Source: Caulobacter radicis (GTDB lineage: Bacteria; Pseudomonadota; Alphaproteobacteria; Caulobacterales; Caulobacteraceae). From it: a stretch of DNA of 64,000 nt. Positions within the stretch are counted from its first letter, which is position 1. Every line of letters begins with the position of its first letter. The notes under the pieces were generated by a model, which saw only the letters and a program-made list of their open reading frames with translations, did no database searches and had not been told where the DNA came from. A program made the position numbers and the translations under genes. Of this stretch, positions 8,818-16,605 are shown one piece after another. The stretch covers positions 620,001-684,000 of the forward strand of contig NZ_QDKO01000009.1 in assembly GCF_003094615.1 (NCBI RefSeq). Reading direction: 5' to 3'.

Positions 8818-8838
8818 AATGTTGCTGTGCAGCATTGA
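8818..8838. promoter_or_regulatory. Imperfect 21-base palindrome upstream of a small gene
   Basis: CAATGTTGCTGTGCAGCATTG is symmetric except at two positions and contains TGC-N3-GCA. It lies 65 bases before the small DUF2188-like gene. TGC/GCA dyads are bound by PhaR-type regulators of PHA metabolism in some Alphaproteobacteria; that link is speculative. Confidence 0.3.
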
Positions 8839-8902
8839 AACAGCTGTCGCGAAGCGGTCCGTGGGGGAAAGCTGGCGTCAGCCTCGATGCAGGAGCCTCC
8901 CC

Positions 8903-9148
8903 ATGGCCGACTCGAACCACTACTACGTCCGTCCCGTCGCCGGCGTCTGGCACGTGACCTGGAACGACTCGCCCGACCTGATCAGCTCGTGCCCCAGCCA
9001 GCACGAAGCCGTGGCCCTGGCCCAGCTGCTGGCCCGCCACATGACGAGCCAAGGCCGCTACGCCGAAGTGCACGTGGCCGAGCCCGAAGCCCGCCGCCCG
9101 ACCTGGGGCCGCAAGGGCCTGGCCGGCGCCGCCGCCGTCGCGGCCTGA
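8903..9148 (+). CDS. Small DUF2188-like protein
   Basis: 81 residues from the ATG at 8903, which is preceded by AGGAG seven bases upstream; longer in-frame starts lack such a site. The pattern HYYVRPVAGVWHVTW, then a helix HEAVALAQLLARHM and the strand YAEVHVAEPE, matches the small alpha/beta DUF2188 fold (a strand pair, one helix, one strand). No function is known for this family. A strong terminator follows immediately, and the gene seems to form its own transcription unit. Confidence 0.7.
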   Translation: MADSNHYYVRPVAGVWHVTWNDSPDLISSCPSQHEAVALAQLLARHMTSQGRYAEVHVAEPEARRPTWGRKGLAGAAAVAA

Positions 9149-9176
9149 TCCTTCCATTCGAATCTAGGCCGACTTG

Positions 9177-9210
9177 AAGCCGCTCCGACCGTGTCGGGGC
9201 GGCTTTTTCT
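9177..9210 (+). terminator. Rho-independent terminator
   Basis: Stem GCCGCTCCGAC (9179-9189) pairs with GTCGGGGCGGC (9193-9203) with one G-T pair, followed directly by TTTTTCT. It ends the small DUF2188-like gene's transcript. Confidence 0.9.
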
Positions 9211-9218
9211 TGTCTTGG

Positions 9219-9352
9219 CTCCTCCCCCGCCTGCGGGGGAGGGGGACCACGAAGTGGTGGAGGGGGCGAGACTGGGCGCCGTGCCAGCCGTCGCCCCCTC
9301 CGTCACGGCGCCGGTGGCGCCGCGCCACCTCCCCCGTTTTACGGGGGAGGAG
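9219..9352. repeat. Inverted pair of family C-like GC-rich repeats
   Basis: CTCCTCCCCCGCCTGCGGGGGAG at the left and its counterpart ending CCGTTTTACGGGGGAGGAG at the right. Between them are GTGGTGGAGGGGGCG and its complement CGCCCCCTCC. The whole could fold as one long hairpin. It lies between the convergent small DUF2188-like gene and the TetR gene. Confidence 0.75.
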
Positions 9353-9358
9353 CTGGGT

Positions 9359-9943
9359 TCAGCCCAGCCAGGCGCCGGCCGCCTTTTCCAGCGCCTTGAC
9401 CGCCTCGGCCGGCGAAAAGGTGCTGGGGTCCAGGCACAGCTCCAGCCACAGCCCGTCGACCATGGCCGTCAGGGCGATCGCCGCCAGCCGCCGATCATGC
9501 GCGCCGCAGTCGGCCAGCAGGGTCTCGAGCCGCGCGCGATAGGCGGCGTAGGACTGGGCGTGGATGGCGGCGATGCGCGGCTTGGTCTTCACCAGGCCCC
9601 AGAAGCCGATCCAGGCGGCCAGCAGGTCGGGATCCAGCACCGGCGGGGCGAAGCTGGCGGCGAGATAGGCCGACAGCCGCGCGCGGGGATCGTTTCCGGC
9701 GCCGGCCACGGCCGCCACCAGCGCCGCGTCGATCCGCAGGTCGACCGCCTCGTAGGCGGCGGCGATCAGGTCGTCGACGCCCTCGAAATAGTGCCGCAGC
9801 AGCCCGGCCGAGACCCCGGCCTGCGCGCAGATTGTCCGCACCGAGGCCGCGGCCACGCCCTGGCGGGCCAGCACGGCCTCGGCCGCCGCGACCAGGGCCT
9901 GGCGACGGACGTCGGGGGCTTCGCGGGTGAAGGGGGCGCGCAA
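9359..9943 (-). CDS. TetR-family (BetI-like) transcriptional regulator
   Basis: 194 residues. The N-terminal helix-turn-helix spans ~14-60 (ALVAAAEAVLARQGV, VRTICAQAGVSAGLLRHYF), with the GLLRHYF recognition helix typical of BetI-like TetR proteins. The C-terminal ligand domain has the BetI-type WIGFWG motif. There is no ATG: I use the TTG at 9943, which has a GGAGGG about eight bases upstream that lies inside the adjacent family B repeat. It follows the Rieske oxygenase gene on the same strand and is likely its regulator. BetI-type proteins sense choline-like compounds, so a quaternary amine inducer is a reasonable guess. Confidence 0.85.
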   Translation of the reverse strand: MRAPFTREAPDVRRQALVAAAEAVLARQGVAAASVRTICAQAGVSAGLLRHYFEGVDDLIAAAYEAVDLRIDAALVAAVAGAGNDPRARLSAYLAASFAPPVLDPDLLAAWIGFWGLVKTKPRIAAIHAQSYAAYRARLETLLADCGAHDRRLAAIALTAMVDGLWLELCLDPSTFSPAEAVKALEKAAGAWLG

Positions 9944-9949
9944 TGTTTA

Positions 9950-10059
9950 GCCCTCCCCCTCGATGGGGGAGGGTTGGGTGGGGGTGATACAGCCTTGCCG
10001 GCTGAACCGCCGCTCCACCCCCATCCCCGACCCTTCCCCCATCGAGGGGGAAGGGAGAA
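9950..10059. repeat. Inverted pair of family B repeats
   Basis: CCCTCCCCCTCGATGGGGGAGGG followed by TTGGGTGGGGGTGA, then about 30 bases, then the complementary CACCCCCATCCCCGACCCTTCCCCCATCGAGGGGGAAGGG. The pair can form a hairpin of nearly 40 base pairs in the Rieske-to-TetR message. Its left edge carries the likely ribosome-binding site of the TetR gene. Confidence 0.8.
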
Positions 10060-10068
10060 GAGCGCGGG

Positions 10069-11226
10069 TCACCACCACCCCTCCGGCGGTCGCGGCAGGC
10101 GGCTCTCGGGGATCAGCGCCCGCAGCTTGCGGCCGAAGCTGCGCAAAGACACCTCGCTGGTCGCCAGCGGGCCGGCCGTGAAGGTGCGCGAGGCCATGCC
10201 CTGCTGGACGCGGGCGACGAGCTCGGTGTCCTCGGCGTTGACCTGGCGGTTGATGCGCCAGTTCAGGTAGCGCGCGGCCTTCATCTCGCGCCGGTCGTCG
10301 GGCAGGGCGTAGGCGATCTCGCGGATCATGGTCCTGCCGGCCGAGACCGGAATGAACTGCATGAAGTCCACCTGGTCGGGATAGATGTCGAAGGCGAAGT
10401 TCGGCCAGAGCTTGAAATAGGTCCACAGCCGCTTGCGGTCTTCCGGCAGGTGCGGAACGTCGGGCAGGATATCCTGGTAGAGGCGCTCGGACGGGTTGTT
10501 CGACGGCTCGTCGATCAGCTGGCCCCACATCTTGTCGACATAGGTCTGCGCTTCGACGCCATAGCCCTTGCCGAACAGGCGGGTCAGGCCCGGATGGGCG
10601 ACGGGGATGTGCAGGCCGTCGGAATAGTTGTCGCTGATGTTCTTCCAGTTGACGTCGCGCGGCCGCAGGGTGACGCGGCCGAAGGGTTGCAGGTCCTCGA
10701 ACCGGTAGTGGGCGACCTCGTGCTCGTACGGAGCCATCATGTCCGCCACCGACGGGCCGTCGCCCTCCAGCCGCACGAAGACGAAGCCGCGCCAGATCTC
10801 GGTTTCCAGCTTCGCCAGCCCTTCCTTGGCCATGTCGAGCGCCGGGTAGTCGTCGCGCATCGGCACGCCGATCAGCCGGCCGTCCAGGTCGTAGGTCCAG
10901 GCGTGGTAGGGGCAGACGATGCGGCCGCAGCGGCCCGTCGGGCCGTCCAGCAGCCGCGCGCCCCGGTGGCGGCAGACATTGGCGAAGGCCCGCGCCCCGC
11001 CGTCCTTGCCGCGCACCACGACCAGGCTCTCGCCCACGAAGTCGAAGGTGTGGAAGTCGCCGGCTTTCGGAATGTCGTTGAGGTGGCAGACGATCTGCCA
11101 GGACGGCCGGAAGACCTTGTCCTGCTCCTCGCGGAAGAACCGCTCGGAGCCGTAGATCCAGCCGGGAAGGCCCCAGTCCGACAAAGGATCGGCGGAGAGG
11201 GGGTCGTGGTTGGAGATCATGTTCAT
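10069..11226 (-). CDS. Rieske non-haem iron ring-hydroxylating oxygenase, alpha subunit
   Basis: 385 residues. The Rieske [2Fe-2S] ligands are C85-x-H87 (NVCRHRGARLL) and C105-x2-H108 (IVCPYHAWTY). The catalytic domain has the mononuclear iron motif NWKNISDNYSDGLHIPVAHP with H206 and H211 and the bridging D203. Size and layout fit the group of Rieske demethylases/oxygenases acting on quaternary ammonium compounds (glycine betaine, carnitine, stachydrine) as well as aromatic dioxygenases. No reductase or ferredoxin gene is nearby, so electrons come from elsewhere. It is flanked by a phytoene-dehydrogenase-like flavoenzyme upstream and a BetI-like regulator downstream, all on one strand. A good SD (GGAGAGG) precedes the start. 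Confidence 0.88.
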   Translation of the reverse strand: MNMISNHDPLSADPLSDWGLPGWIYGSERFFREEQDKVFRPSWQIVCHLNDIPKAGDFHTFDFVGESLVVVRGKDGGARAFANVCRHRGARLLDGPTGRCGRIVCPYHAWTYDLDGRLIGVPMRDDYPALDMAKEGLAKLETEIWRGFVFVRLEGDGPSVADMMAPYEHEVAHYRFEDLQPFGRVTLRPRDVNWKNISDNYSDGLHIPVAHPGLTRLFGKGYGVEAQTYVDKMWGQLIDEPSNNPSERLYQDILPDVPHLPEDRKRLWTYFKLWPNFAFDIYPDQVDFMQFIPVSAGRTMIREIAYALPDDRREMKAARYLNWRINRQVNAEDTELVARVQQGMASRTFTAGPLATSEVSLRSFGRKLRALIPESRLPRPPEGWW

Positions 11227-11251
11227 CGCAAGACCTCTCCGGCCAAGGTGC

Positions 11252-11386
11252 GATCCCTCCCCCTTTGATGGGGGAGGGGCAGGGGTGGGGGTGACAGCGG
11301 GTCCGGAAGGGGCGCGGCCCGTGTGGCGTCCACCGCCGCGGTCACCCCGATCCCCGGCCCTTCCCCCATCGAGGGGGAAGGGAGAA
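11252..11386. repeat. Inverted pair of family B repeats
   Basis: Left arm CCCTCCCCCTTTGATGGGGGAGGG..GGGGTGGGGGTGAC, right arm GTCACCCCGATCCCCGGCCCTTCCCCCATCGAGGGGGAAGGGA. It occupies the whole gap between the flavoenzyme and Rieske genes, so it would be transcribed as a long hairpin inside that operon. Confidence 0.8.
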
Positions 11387-11398
11387 AGCGCGTGGCGG

Positions 11399-13024
11399 TC
11401 ACCGCCCCACCACGGCCAGCTTCACCGCCGTGGCGAAGTCCTTGTCCCGCAGGATCTCGCGGGCTGCGTTGCGGCCGGGATTGCCCGAGACGCCGCCGCC
11501 GGGATGCGTGCCCGCGCCGCACATGTAGAGGCCCTTGATCGGCGCGCGGTGGCTGGCGTGTCCCAGCAGTGGACGCGTGGCCCACAGCTGATCCAGGCTC
11601 ATGTGGCCGTGCATGATGTCGCCGCCGATCAGGCCGAACTTCCGCTCCAGATCGAGCGGCGACAGGATGACCCGCCCCAGCACCGAGGCCTTGAAGTTGG
11701 GGGCCCACTTGTCGACCGTGTCGATGATCAGGTCTGCGGCGGCCTCGCGCTCGTCGTCCCAGCCGCGACCATCGGGCAGCGTCGGTGCGAACTGCTGGCA
11801 GAACAGGCTGGCCACGTGCTGGCCGGGCGGGGCCAGGCTGGTGTCGAGCGTCGAGGGGATCAGCATCTCGACGATCGGCGCTTTGCTCATGCCGCCGGCC
11901 TTGGCGTCGCGATAGGCCGCGTCCATGTAGTCGAGGCTGGGGGCGATGACGATCCCGCTCTGGTGATGCTGGGCCACCGCCTTGCCGGGCAGGGACGTGA
12001 AGTCCGGCAGCTCCGACAGGGCGACGTTCATGCGGAAGGTGCCCGAGCCGTTCTTGTAGCCGTCGATCGCCTTCCTGAAATCGGCCGGCAGAGCCGATGG
12101 CGGCACCAGCTTCTTGTAGAGCAGGGCCGGATTGACGTTGGCGCTGACGATCGGGGCCATGATCTGGCGGCCGTCGACCAGTTGCACGCCCACGGCTTTG
12201 CCTCCGTCCACGTGCACCCCCTCGACGGGGGCGTTCAGCAGGATCTCGACCCCGGCCTTCTCGCAGGCCTTCGCCATGGCCTGGGTGATCGCGCCCATGC
12301 CGCCGACCGCGTGGCCCCAGGCGCCCTTCTTGCCGTTCACCTCGCCGAAGGTGTGGTGCAGCAGCACATAGGCCGAGCCCGGCGTGTCGGGGCTGGCGTA
12401 GTTGCCGACCACGGCGTCGAAGCCGAAGGCGGCCTTGACCGGCTCGCTCTCGAACCAGCCGCCCAGGAAATCCCGCGCGCTCTTGGTGAACAGGTCGAGC
12501 AGGTCACGCTTCCTCTCACGGGAGAGCATGGCCAGCCGCCCGCCCTGGCGCAGGGCGCGCAGGATCCCCGGCAGGCCGTCGCCGAGGTTGGGCGGAGTCT
12601 CCTGGGCGAGATCGCGCAGCACGTCGCCGATCTCGTCGAGCATGGCGTAGTAGGCCGGCAGGATCTCGGCGTCGCGGCGGCTGAACTTGCGGAACTCGGC
12701 TTGCGTGCGTTCCAGGCCGCCGCCGAGCTTCAGGTATTTGTCTTTGCTGATCGGCAGGAAGTTGGAGATCGGCCGTTCCAGGAAGGTCAGGCCGAACCCG
12801 TGCAGGTCCATGTCGGCGATGACGCGCGGATTGAGCAGGCTGACCGTGTAGCTGGCCACCGAGTTGCGGAAGCCTGGATGGAACTCCTCTGTAACCGCCG
12901 CCCCGCCGACCACGCCGCGAGCCTCGCAGACGGTGACCTTCATCCCGGCCCTGGCCAGGTAGAAGGCGCAGACGAGGCCGTTGTGGCCTCCGCCGATGAT
13001 CACGGCGTCACGGGTGTCGGTCAT
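11399..13024 (-). CDS. Phytoene dehydrogenase-like FAD-dependent oxidoreductase
   Basis: 541 residues. The N-terminal dinucleotide-binding motif is VIIGGGHNGLVCAFYLARAG (residues ~8-27), followed by the acidic end of strand 2 (VCEARGVVGGAAVTEE). The C-terminus has the conserved FAD-contact region GLYMCGAGTHPGGGVSGNPG. It matches the PYROXD2/phytoene desaturase-like (CrtI-related) family of flavin amine oxidase-fold enzymes, most of which have no known substrate. It probably oxidises a C-C or C-N bond of a small molecule. The Rieske oxygenase is the next gene downstream, and the pair may act in one catabolic route. No carotenoid genes are nearby, which argues against a pigment role. Confidence 0.85.
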   Translation of the reverse strand: MTDTRDAVIIGGGHNGLVCAFYLARAGMKVTVCEARGVVGGAAVTEEFHPGFRNSVASYTVSLLNPRVIADMDLHGFGLTFLERPISNFLPISKDKYLKLGGGLERTQAEFRKFSRRDAEILPAYYAMLDEIGDVLRDLAQETPPNLGDGLPGILRALRQGGRLAMLSRERKRDLLDLFTKSARDFLGGWFESEPVKAAFGFDAVVGNYASPDTPGSAYVLLHHTFGEVNGKKGAWGHAVGGMGAITQAMAKACEKAGVEILLNAPVEGVHVDGGKAVGVQLVDGRQIMAPIVSANVNPALLYKKLVPPSALPADFRKAIDGYKNGSGTFRMNVALSELPDFTSLPGKAVAQHHQSGIVIAPSLDYMDAAYRDAKAGGMSKAPIVEMLIPSTLDTSLAPPGQHVASLFCQQFAPTLPDGRGWDDEREAAADLIIDTVDKWAPNFKASVLGRVILSPLDLERKFGLIGGDIMHGHMSLDQLWATRPLLGHASHRAPIKGLYMCGAGTHPGGGVSGNPGRNAAREILRDKDFATAVKLAVVGR

Positions 13025-13097
13025 GCTCGCATCTCCCCCAGAAGCGTCTGGTGAGGAGGTTGCTATACGGGTGTAAAATAGTCCAGCGGCCCAAGAG

Positions 13098-13270
13098 AAA
13101 CCTCTCCCATAGGGAGAGGGAGGGGCCCGCCGCGAAGCGGTGGGAGGGTGAGGGGTTTCAGATTGCCGGGTTTTTGTGCGGGGGTCAGAGATTCCACCTG
13201 CCAGCGGTGAAACCTCTCACCCTCCCACGCCTGCGGCGTGGGCCCCTCCCTCTCTCAAAGAGAGAGGGAT
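13098..13270. repeat. Inverted pair of family A repeats
   Basis: Copies at 13098-13161 (AAACCTCTCCCATAGGGAGAGG..GGTTTC) and 13210-13270 (AACCTCTCACCC..CTCTCAAAGAGAGAGGG) are inverted around ~50 unique bases. They fill most of the 252-base gap between tyrA (which ends here) and the start of the flavoenzyme gene; the flavoenzyme promoter must lie within or just beside it. Confidence 0.75.
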
Positions 13271-13276
13271 CAAGAA

Positions 13277-14218
13277 TTAGTGCTTGCCCCGATCGCGCCC
13301 GAAGTTCGGTTCGGCGCTTTCCTGGCCGGCGGCGACGATGCCGCGCCGGATCGCCCGGGTGCGGGTGAAGTGGGCGTGCAGGGTGTCGGCGTCGCCCCAG
13401 CGGATGGCGCGGCTCATGGCCTGAAGGTCTTCGGTGAAGCGGCCCAGCATCTCCAGCACCGCGTCCTTGTTGGCCACGAAGATGTCGCGCCACATGGTCG
13501 GGTCGCTGGCGGCGATGCGGGTGAAGTCGCGGAAGCCCGAGGCCGAATACTTGATGACCTCGTTCTCGGTGACGTTCTCGAGGTCGGCCGCGCTGCCGAC
13601 GATGGTGTAGGCGATCAGGTGGGGCAGGTGGCTGACGACGGCCAGCACCAGGTCGTGGTGCTTCTCCTCCATCAGCTCGACCTGGGCGCCGAACGAGCGC
13701 CAGAAGGCCGACAGCTTGGCGACGGCGGCGGCGTAGGCTTCGTCCTCGCGGTCGGCCAGCGGGGTCAGGATGGTCCAGCGGCCTTCGAACAGCTCGGCGA
13801 AGCCGGCGTCGGGACCCGATTGCTCGGTGCCGGCGATCGGGTGGCCGGGGATCGGGAACACCTTGGAGAGCGCCGGCGCGCGGAAGGCCTCGGCGATGGT
13901 GGCCTTGGTCGAGCCGACGTCGGTCAGGGTGGCGCCGGCCTTGAGGTGCGGGGCGACGGCGGCCGCCACCTCGCCGATCGACAGCACGGGCGTGGCGATG
14001 ACGACGAGATCGGCGTCCTTGACCGCTTCGGCCAGGTCGCCGGTGACGTGGTCGGCCAGGCCGATCTCCAGCGCGCGGGCGCGGTGGGCCTCGCTGGCGT
14101 CGGCGATGGTGACCTCGCCGACCACGCCGTGGGCGCGCGCGGCCAGGATCACCGAGCCGCCGATCAGGCCGGCGCCGACGACAGTCATCTTGGGATAGAG
14201 CAGGCCGGTGGGGGACAT
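13277..14218 (-). CDS. tyrA: Prephenate/arogenate (cyclohexadienyl) dehydrogenase
   Basis: 313 residues from the ATG at 14218. It opens with a Rossmann motif (MTVVGAGLIGGSVILAARAHG), then the TyrA signature motifs VVIATPVLSIGEV, DVGSTKATI and FPIPGHPIAGTEQSG. The conserved active-site helix region EKHHDLVLAVVSHLPHLIAY contains the catalytic histidine. It oxidatively decarboxylates prephenate or arogenate with NAD(P)+ in tyrosine synthesis. It is the last gene of an operon CM-hisC-tyrA on the minus strand. A family B repeat separates it from the aminotransferase gene. There is no ACT domain at the C-terminus, so feedback control by tyrosine, if any, is not through ACT. Confidence 0.93.
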   Translation of the reverse strand: MSPTGLLYPKMTVVGAGLIGGSVILAARAHGVVGEVTIADASEAHRARALEIGLADHVTGDLAEAVKDADLVVIATPVLSIGEVAAAVAPHLKAGATLTDVGSTKATIAEAFRAPALSKVFPIPGHPIAGTEQSGPDAGFAELFEGRWTILTPLADREDEAYAAAVAKLSAFWRSFGAQVELMEEKHHDLVLAVVSHLPHLIAYTIVGSAADLENVTENEVIKYSASGFRDFTRIAASDPTMWRDIFVANKDAVLEMLGRFTEDLQAMSRAIRWGDADTLHAHFTRTRAIRRGIVAAGQESAEPNFGRDRGKH

Positions 14219-14235
14219 GGTTTGGATCTTATACG

Positions 14236-14355
14236 CCCTCCCCCTCGATGGGGGAGGGTTGGGTGGGGGTGAAGCGGCGGTCGGTCTGGTTGCGGCGGAA
14301 CGGTGGGTGGTCACCCCCATCCCCGACCCTTCCCCCATCGAGGGGGAAGGGGATT
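14236..14355. repeat. Inverted pair of family B repeats inside the aromatic operon
   Basis: Left CCCTCCCCCTCGATGGGGGAGGG-TTGGGTGGGGGTGA, right TCACCCCCATCCCCGACCCTTCCCCCATCGAGGGGGAAGGG. It fills the hisC-tyrA gap and would form a ~40 base-pair hairpin in the polycistronic message, possibly lowering tyrA expression relative to hisC. Confidence 0.8.
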
Positions 14356-14358
14356 CCA

Positions 14359-15495
14359 TCACTGCGCTACGAACTGCGCCAGCAGGTCGACCACGGCGCG
14401 GTTGTGCTCCTCGCGGCCGATGGTGATGCGGATCGATTCCGGCAGGCCGTAGTTGGCGACGGCGCGGACGAGGTAGCCCTTGCTGGCCAGGAAGGCCTCG
14501 GCGTCGAGAGCGGTCCTGCCTGGCGTCGTCGGGAAGTCGACCAGCACGAAATTGGCCGCCGACGGGGTGACCGTCAGGCCAAGGCCGCCCAGCTGTTGGG
14601 CCAGCCACGGACGCCATTGCTCGACCAGGGCCACCGAGGCGGCCTCGAATTCGCGGTCGGCCAGGGCGGCGATGGCGGCGTCCTGGCCGGGGATCGAGGT
14701 GTTGAACGGCGGGCGGATGCGCTCGATCGGATCGATGATGCCGAAGTCCGCATAGCCCCAGCCCACGCGCAGGGCGGCCAGGCCGTGGATCTTCGAGAAG
14801 GTGCGGGTGACGATGACGTTCTGCGTCTCGCGGGCCAGGGCCAGGCCGTCCTCGAAGCGCGGATCGGTGCAGAACTCGGCATAGGCGCCGTCCAGCACCA
14901 GGATCACCGATGGCGGCAGGGCCGCGTGGATCGCGCGGATCTCCTCGCCGGTCAGCCAGGTGCCGGTCGGGTTGGCCGGGTTGGCGATGAACACCAGGCG
15001 CGTGCGCTCGTCGACTTGCTTGATGGTCTCTTCCAGGTCGATGCGGCGGTTCGGCTCCTTGGCGAAGCGGACCTGCGCCTGGCAGGCGCGGGCGCCGATC
15101 GCATAGGCGGCAAAGCCGTGCTCGCCCTGGACGATGTTGTCGCCCGGCTCGAGATAGACCTGGCACAGCAGGGCGAAGATCTCGTCGCTGCCGTCGCCGA
15201 AGGTCAGGCGCTCGGGCTCCAGGCCGTAGCGATCGGCGACAGCGGCGCGCAGGGCGTTCGACTTGCCGTCCGGATAGACGTGCAGGCGGTCGACGGCGTC
15301 GCGATAGGCGGCCTTGGCCTTGTCGCTGCAGCCGAGGACGTTTTCGTTGCTGGACAGCTTCACCGGATGGGCGATCCCCTCGATCTTCGACTTGCCGCCC
15401 ACATAGGCGGCGATGTCGAGGATGCCCGGCTTGGGCAGCGGACGAGGCGAGGCGGAACGGTCGGAAGCGGTCATCACGGGTCTCAGGCGGGCCAT
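14359..15495 (-). CDS. hisC: Histidinol-phosphate/aromatic aminotransferase
   Basis: 378 residues. A class II PLP aminotransferase of the HisC family: VKLSSNENVLG near the N-terminus, GDGSDEIFALL, the conserved NPANPTGTW loop, the VLDGAYAEF motif with the PLP-contacting Asp/Tyr, and the lysine region TRTFSKIHGLAALRVGWGY with the Schiff-base Lys in FSK. In this operon with chorismate mutase and TyrA it most likely transaminates prephenate or 4-hydroxyphenylpyruvate/phenylpyruvate (the hisC2 role) and not, or not only, imidazole-acetol phosphate. I keep the 15495 start because AAGGG lies four bases upstream; the ATG at 15474 is an alternative. Confidence 0.9.
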   Translation of the reverse strand: MARLRPVMTASDRSASPRPLPKPGILDIAAYVGGKSKIEGIAHPVKLSSNENVLGCSDKAKAAYRDAVDRLHVYPDGKSNALRAAVADRYGLEPERLTFGDGSDEIFALLCQVYLEPGDNIVQGEHGFAAYAIGARACQAQVRFAKEPNRRIDLEETIKQVDERTRLVFIANPANPTGTWLTGEEIRAIHAALPPSVILVLDGAYAEFCTDPRFEDGLALARETQNVIVTRTFSKIHGLAALRVGWGYADFGIIDPIERIRPPFNTSIPGQDAAIAALADREFEAASVALVEQWRPWLAQQLGGLGLTVTPSAANFVLVDFPTTPGRTALDAEAFLASKGYLVRAVANYGLPESIRITIGREEHNRAVVDLLAQFVAQ

Positions 15496-15522
15496 GAGGC
15501 CCTTGCGAAAAACGGGGCCTTC

Positions 15523-16314
15523 TTACACGTCGAAGGGAACCGGCGCAGCCCCGATGACGCCGGTCAGCTGGCCTGGCGCGCGGGCCAGGCGCTCGTCGTT
15601 GCGCTGGTAGAAGCCCGACAGCGAAAAGAGCTTCAGGCCGCCGGCCTCGGCCAGCGGTTCGGCCGCCACGCCGTCGGCGCCCAGGGCCTCGACGATGGCG
15701 CCGGCGCTCTTCTGGCTATCGGTCACCCAGAAGGTCTGGTCGCCGCCGGTGGGCTCGACCTCGACCTGGGCCACGGCGAAGGCGGCCTGCGGACCCCAGC
15801 GGGTCAGGCAGGGCAGGGCGGCGAAGATGTTCAGCGTCGGTTCGGCCAGCAGGCGGCCCCACCAGGCGCTGCCCGGTTGCAGGCCCAGCACCGAGACGCC
15901 CCACGGCGTCTTGGCGGCGGCCAGGGCGTCCTTGTCGGCGGCGACCACGGCCATTGGCGGCGCGGCGCCGAAGCGCAGGCGGGCCAGCTCGACGGTGCGG
16001 CCGTCGCCCCAGACCGTCAGGTGGAACGGGCCCTGGCGCGACAGGCTGTCGGCCATCAGCTCGCGCCAGATGCGGATGACGAGGGCGTCGGGGGCGTGGC
16101 TGCGCTCCGCCGACAGCAGCTTGCGGACGATCAGGGCCTCGCGGCCGGGGCGCAGGCCAAAACCGGTGTCGCCGGCGGCCTGCTTGGCCGCGGCCACGGC
16201 GCGCGACAGGCCTGCCCGCTCGTCGATCAGCGCGAGCAGTTGGTTATCGATGGCGTCGATGCGCCATCGGACCTCGTCCAGCGAGGGCGGCGTCTCGTCC
16301 GCGTCGCGACCCAT
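15523..16314 (-). CDS. Chorismate mutase (AroQ type) with an uncharacterised C-terminal domain
   Basis: 263 residues from the ATG at 16314 (SD GGGGA five bases upstream; an ATG at 16344 is possible but has poor spacing). Residues ~10-95 are an all-helical AroQ chorismate mutase domain: LDEVRWRIDAIDNQLLALID with its conserved Arg, then RAGLSRAVAAAKQ, and R-P-x-R-E (LRPGREALIVRKL). It rearranges chorismate to prephenate. The remaining ~165 residues (from GPFHLTVWGDGRTVEL on) form an alpha/beta region, with FWVTDSQKSAG and LKLFSLSGFYQR, that I cannot assign. It looks like a degenerate prephenate-dehydratase/ACT-type regulatory part. First gene of the CM-hisC-tyrA operon. Confidence 0.8.
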   Translation of the reverse strand: MGRDADETPPSLDEVRWRIDAIDNQLLALIDERAGLSRAVAAAKQAAGDTGFGLRPGREALIVRKLLSAERSHAPDALVIRIWRELMADSLSRQGPFHLTVWGDGRTVELARLRFGAAPPMAVVAADKDALAAAKTPWGVSVLGLQPGSAWWGRLLAEPTLNIFAALPCLTRWGPQAAFAVAQVEVEPTGGDQTFWVTDSQKSAGAIVEALGADGVAAEPLAEAGGLKLFSLSGFYQRNDERLARAPGQLTGVIGAAPVPFDV

Positions 16315-16454
16315 GTCTATCCCCGAAAATGAGGGGCGGAACATAGTCCTTGCCGCGAAGGGTGCAATAGCCGCGTCGCCGGGGAAGGAAATTGCGTGGT
16401 TCGGTGGGGCGGATGAGCGCGGCGGAGGCGGCCGGATACGTGTCCGAACCTAAA

Positions 16455-16593
16455 CTCCCGTCATTCCCGCCCTTGTGGCGGGAACCCCTCTGTCAGCTGC
16501 AAGGGCGGATGAGGCGGCGTGCTGAGCACGTCGCTTGCACCTCACCTGCGAGCGGAACCAGGGTTTCCCGCCACAAGGGCGGGAATGACGGGA
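16455..16593. repeat. Inverted pair of family D repeats
   Basis: CTCCCGTCATTCCCGCCCTTG-TGGCGGGAACCC at 16455-16488 and its inverse GGGTTTCCCGCCACAAGGGCGGGAATGACGGGAG at ~16560-16593, around a ~70-base loop. The same family recurs at 40173-40312. It occupies the gap between the chorismate mutase and DUF2125 genes. I see no gene in 16315-16605. Confidence 0.8.
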
Positions 16594-16605
16594 GGATGTA
16601 AGAGA

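Noticed and set aside
14248-16332. 694-codon plus-strand open frame opposite hisC and chorismate mutase
   Set aside because: Antisense to two recognisable enzymes and of Gly/Gln/Asp-rich composition without motifs.
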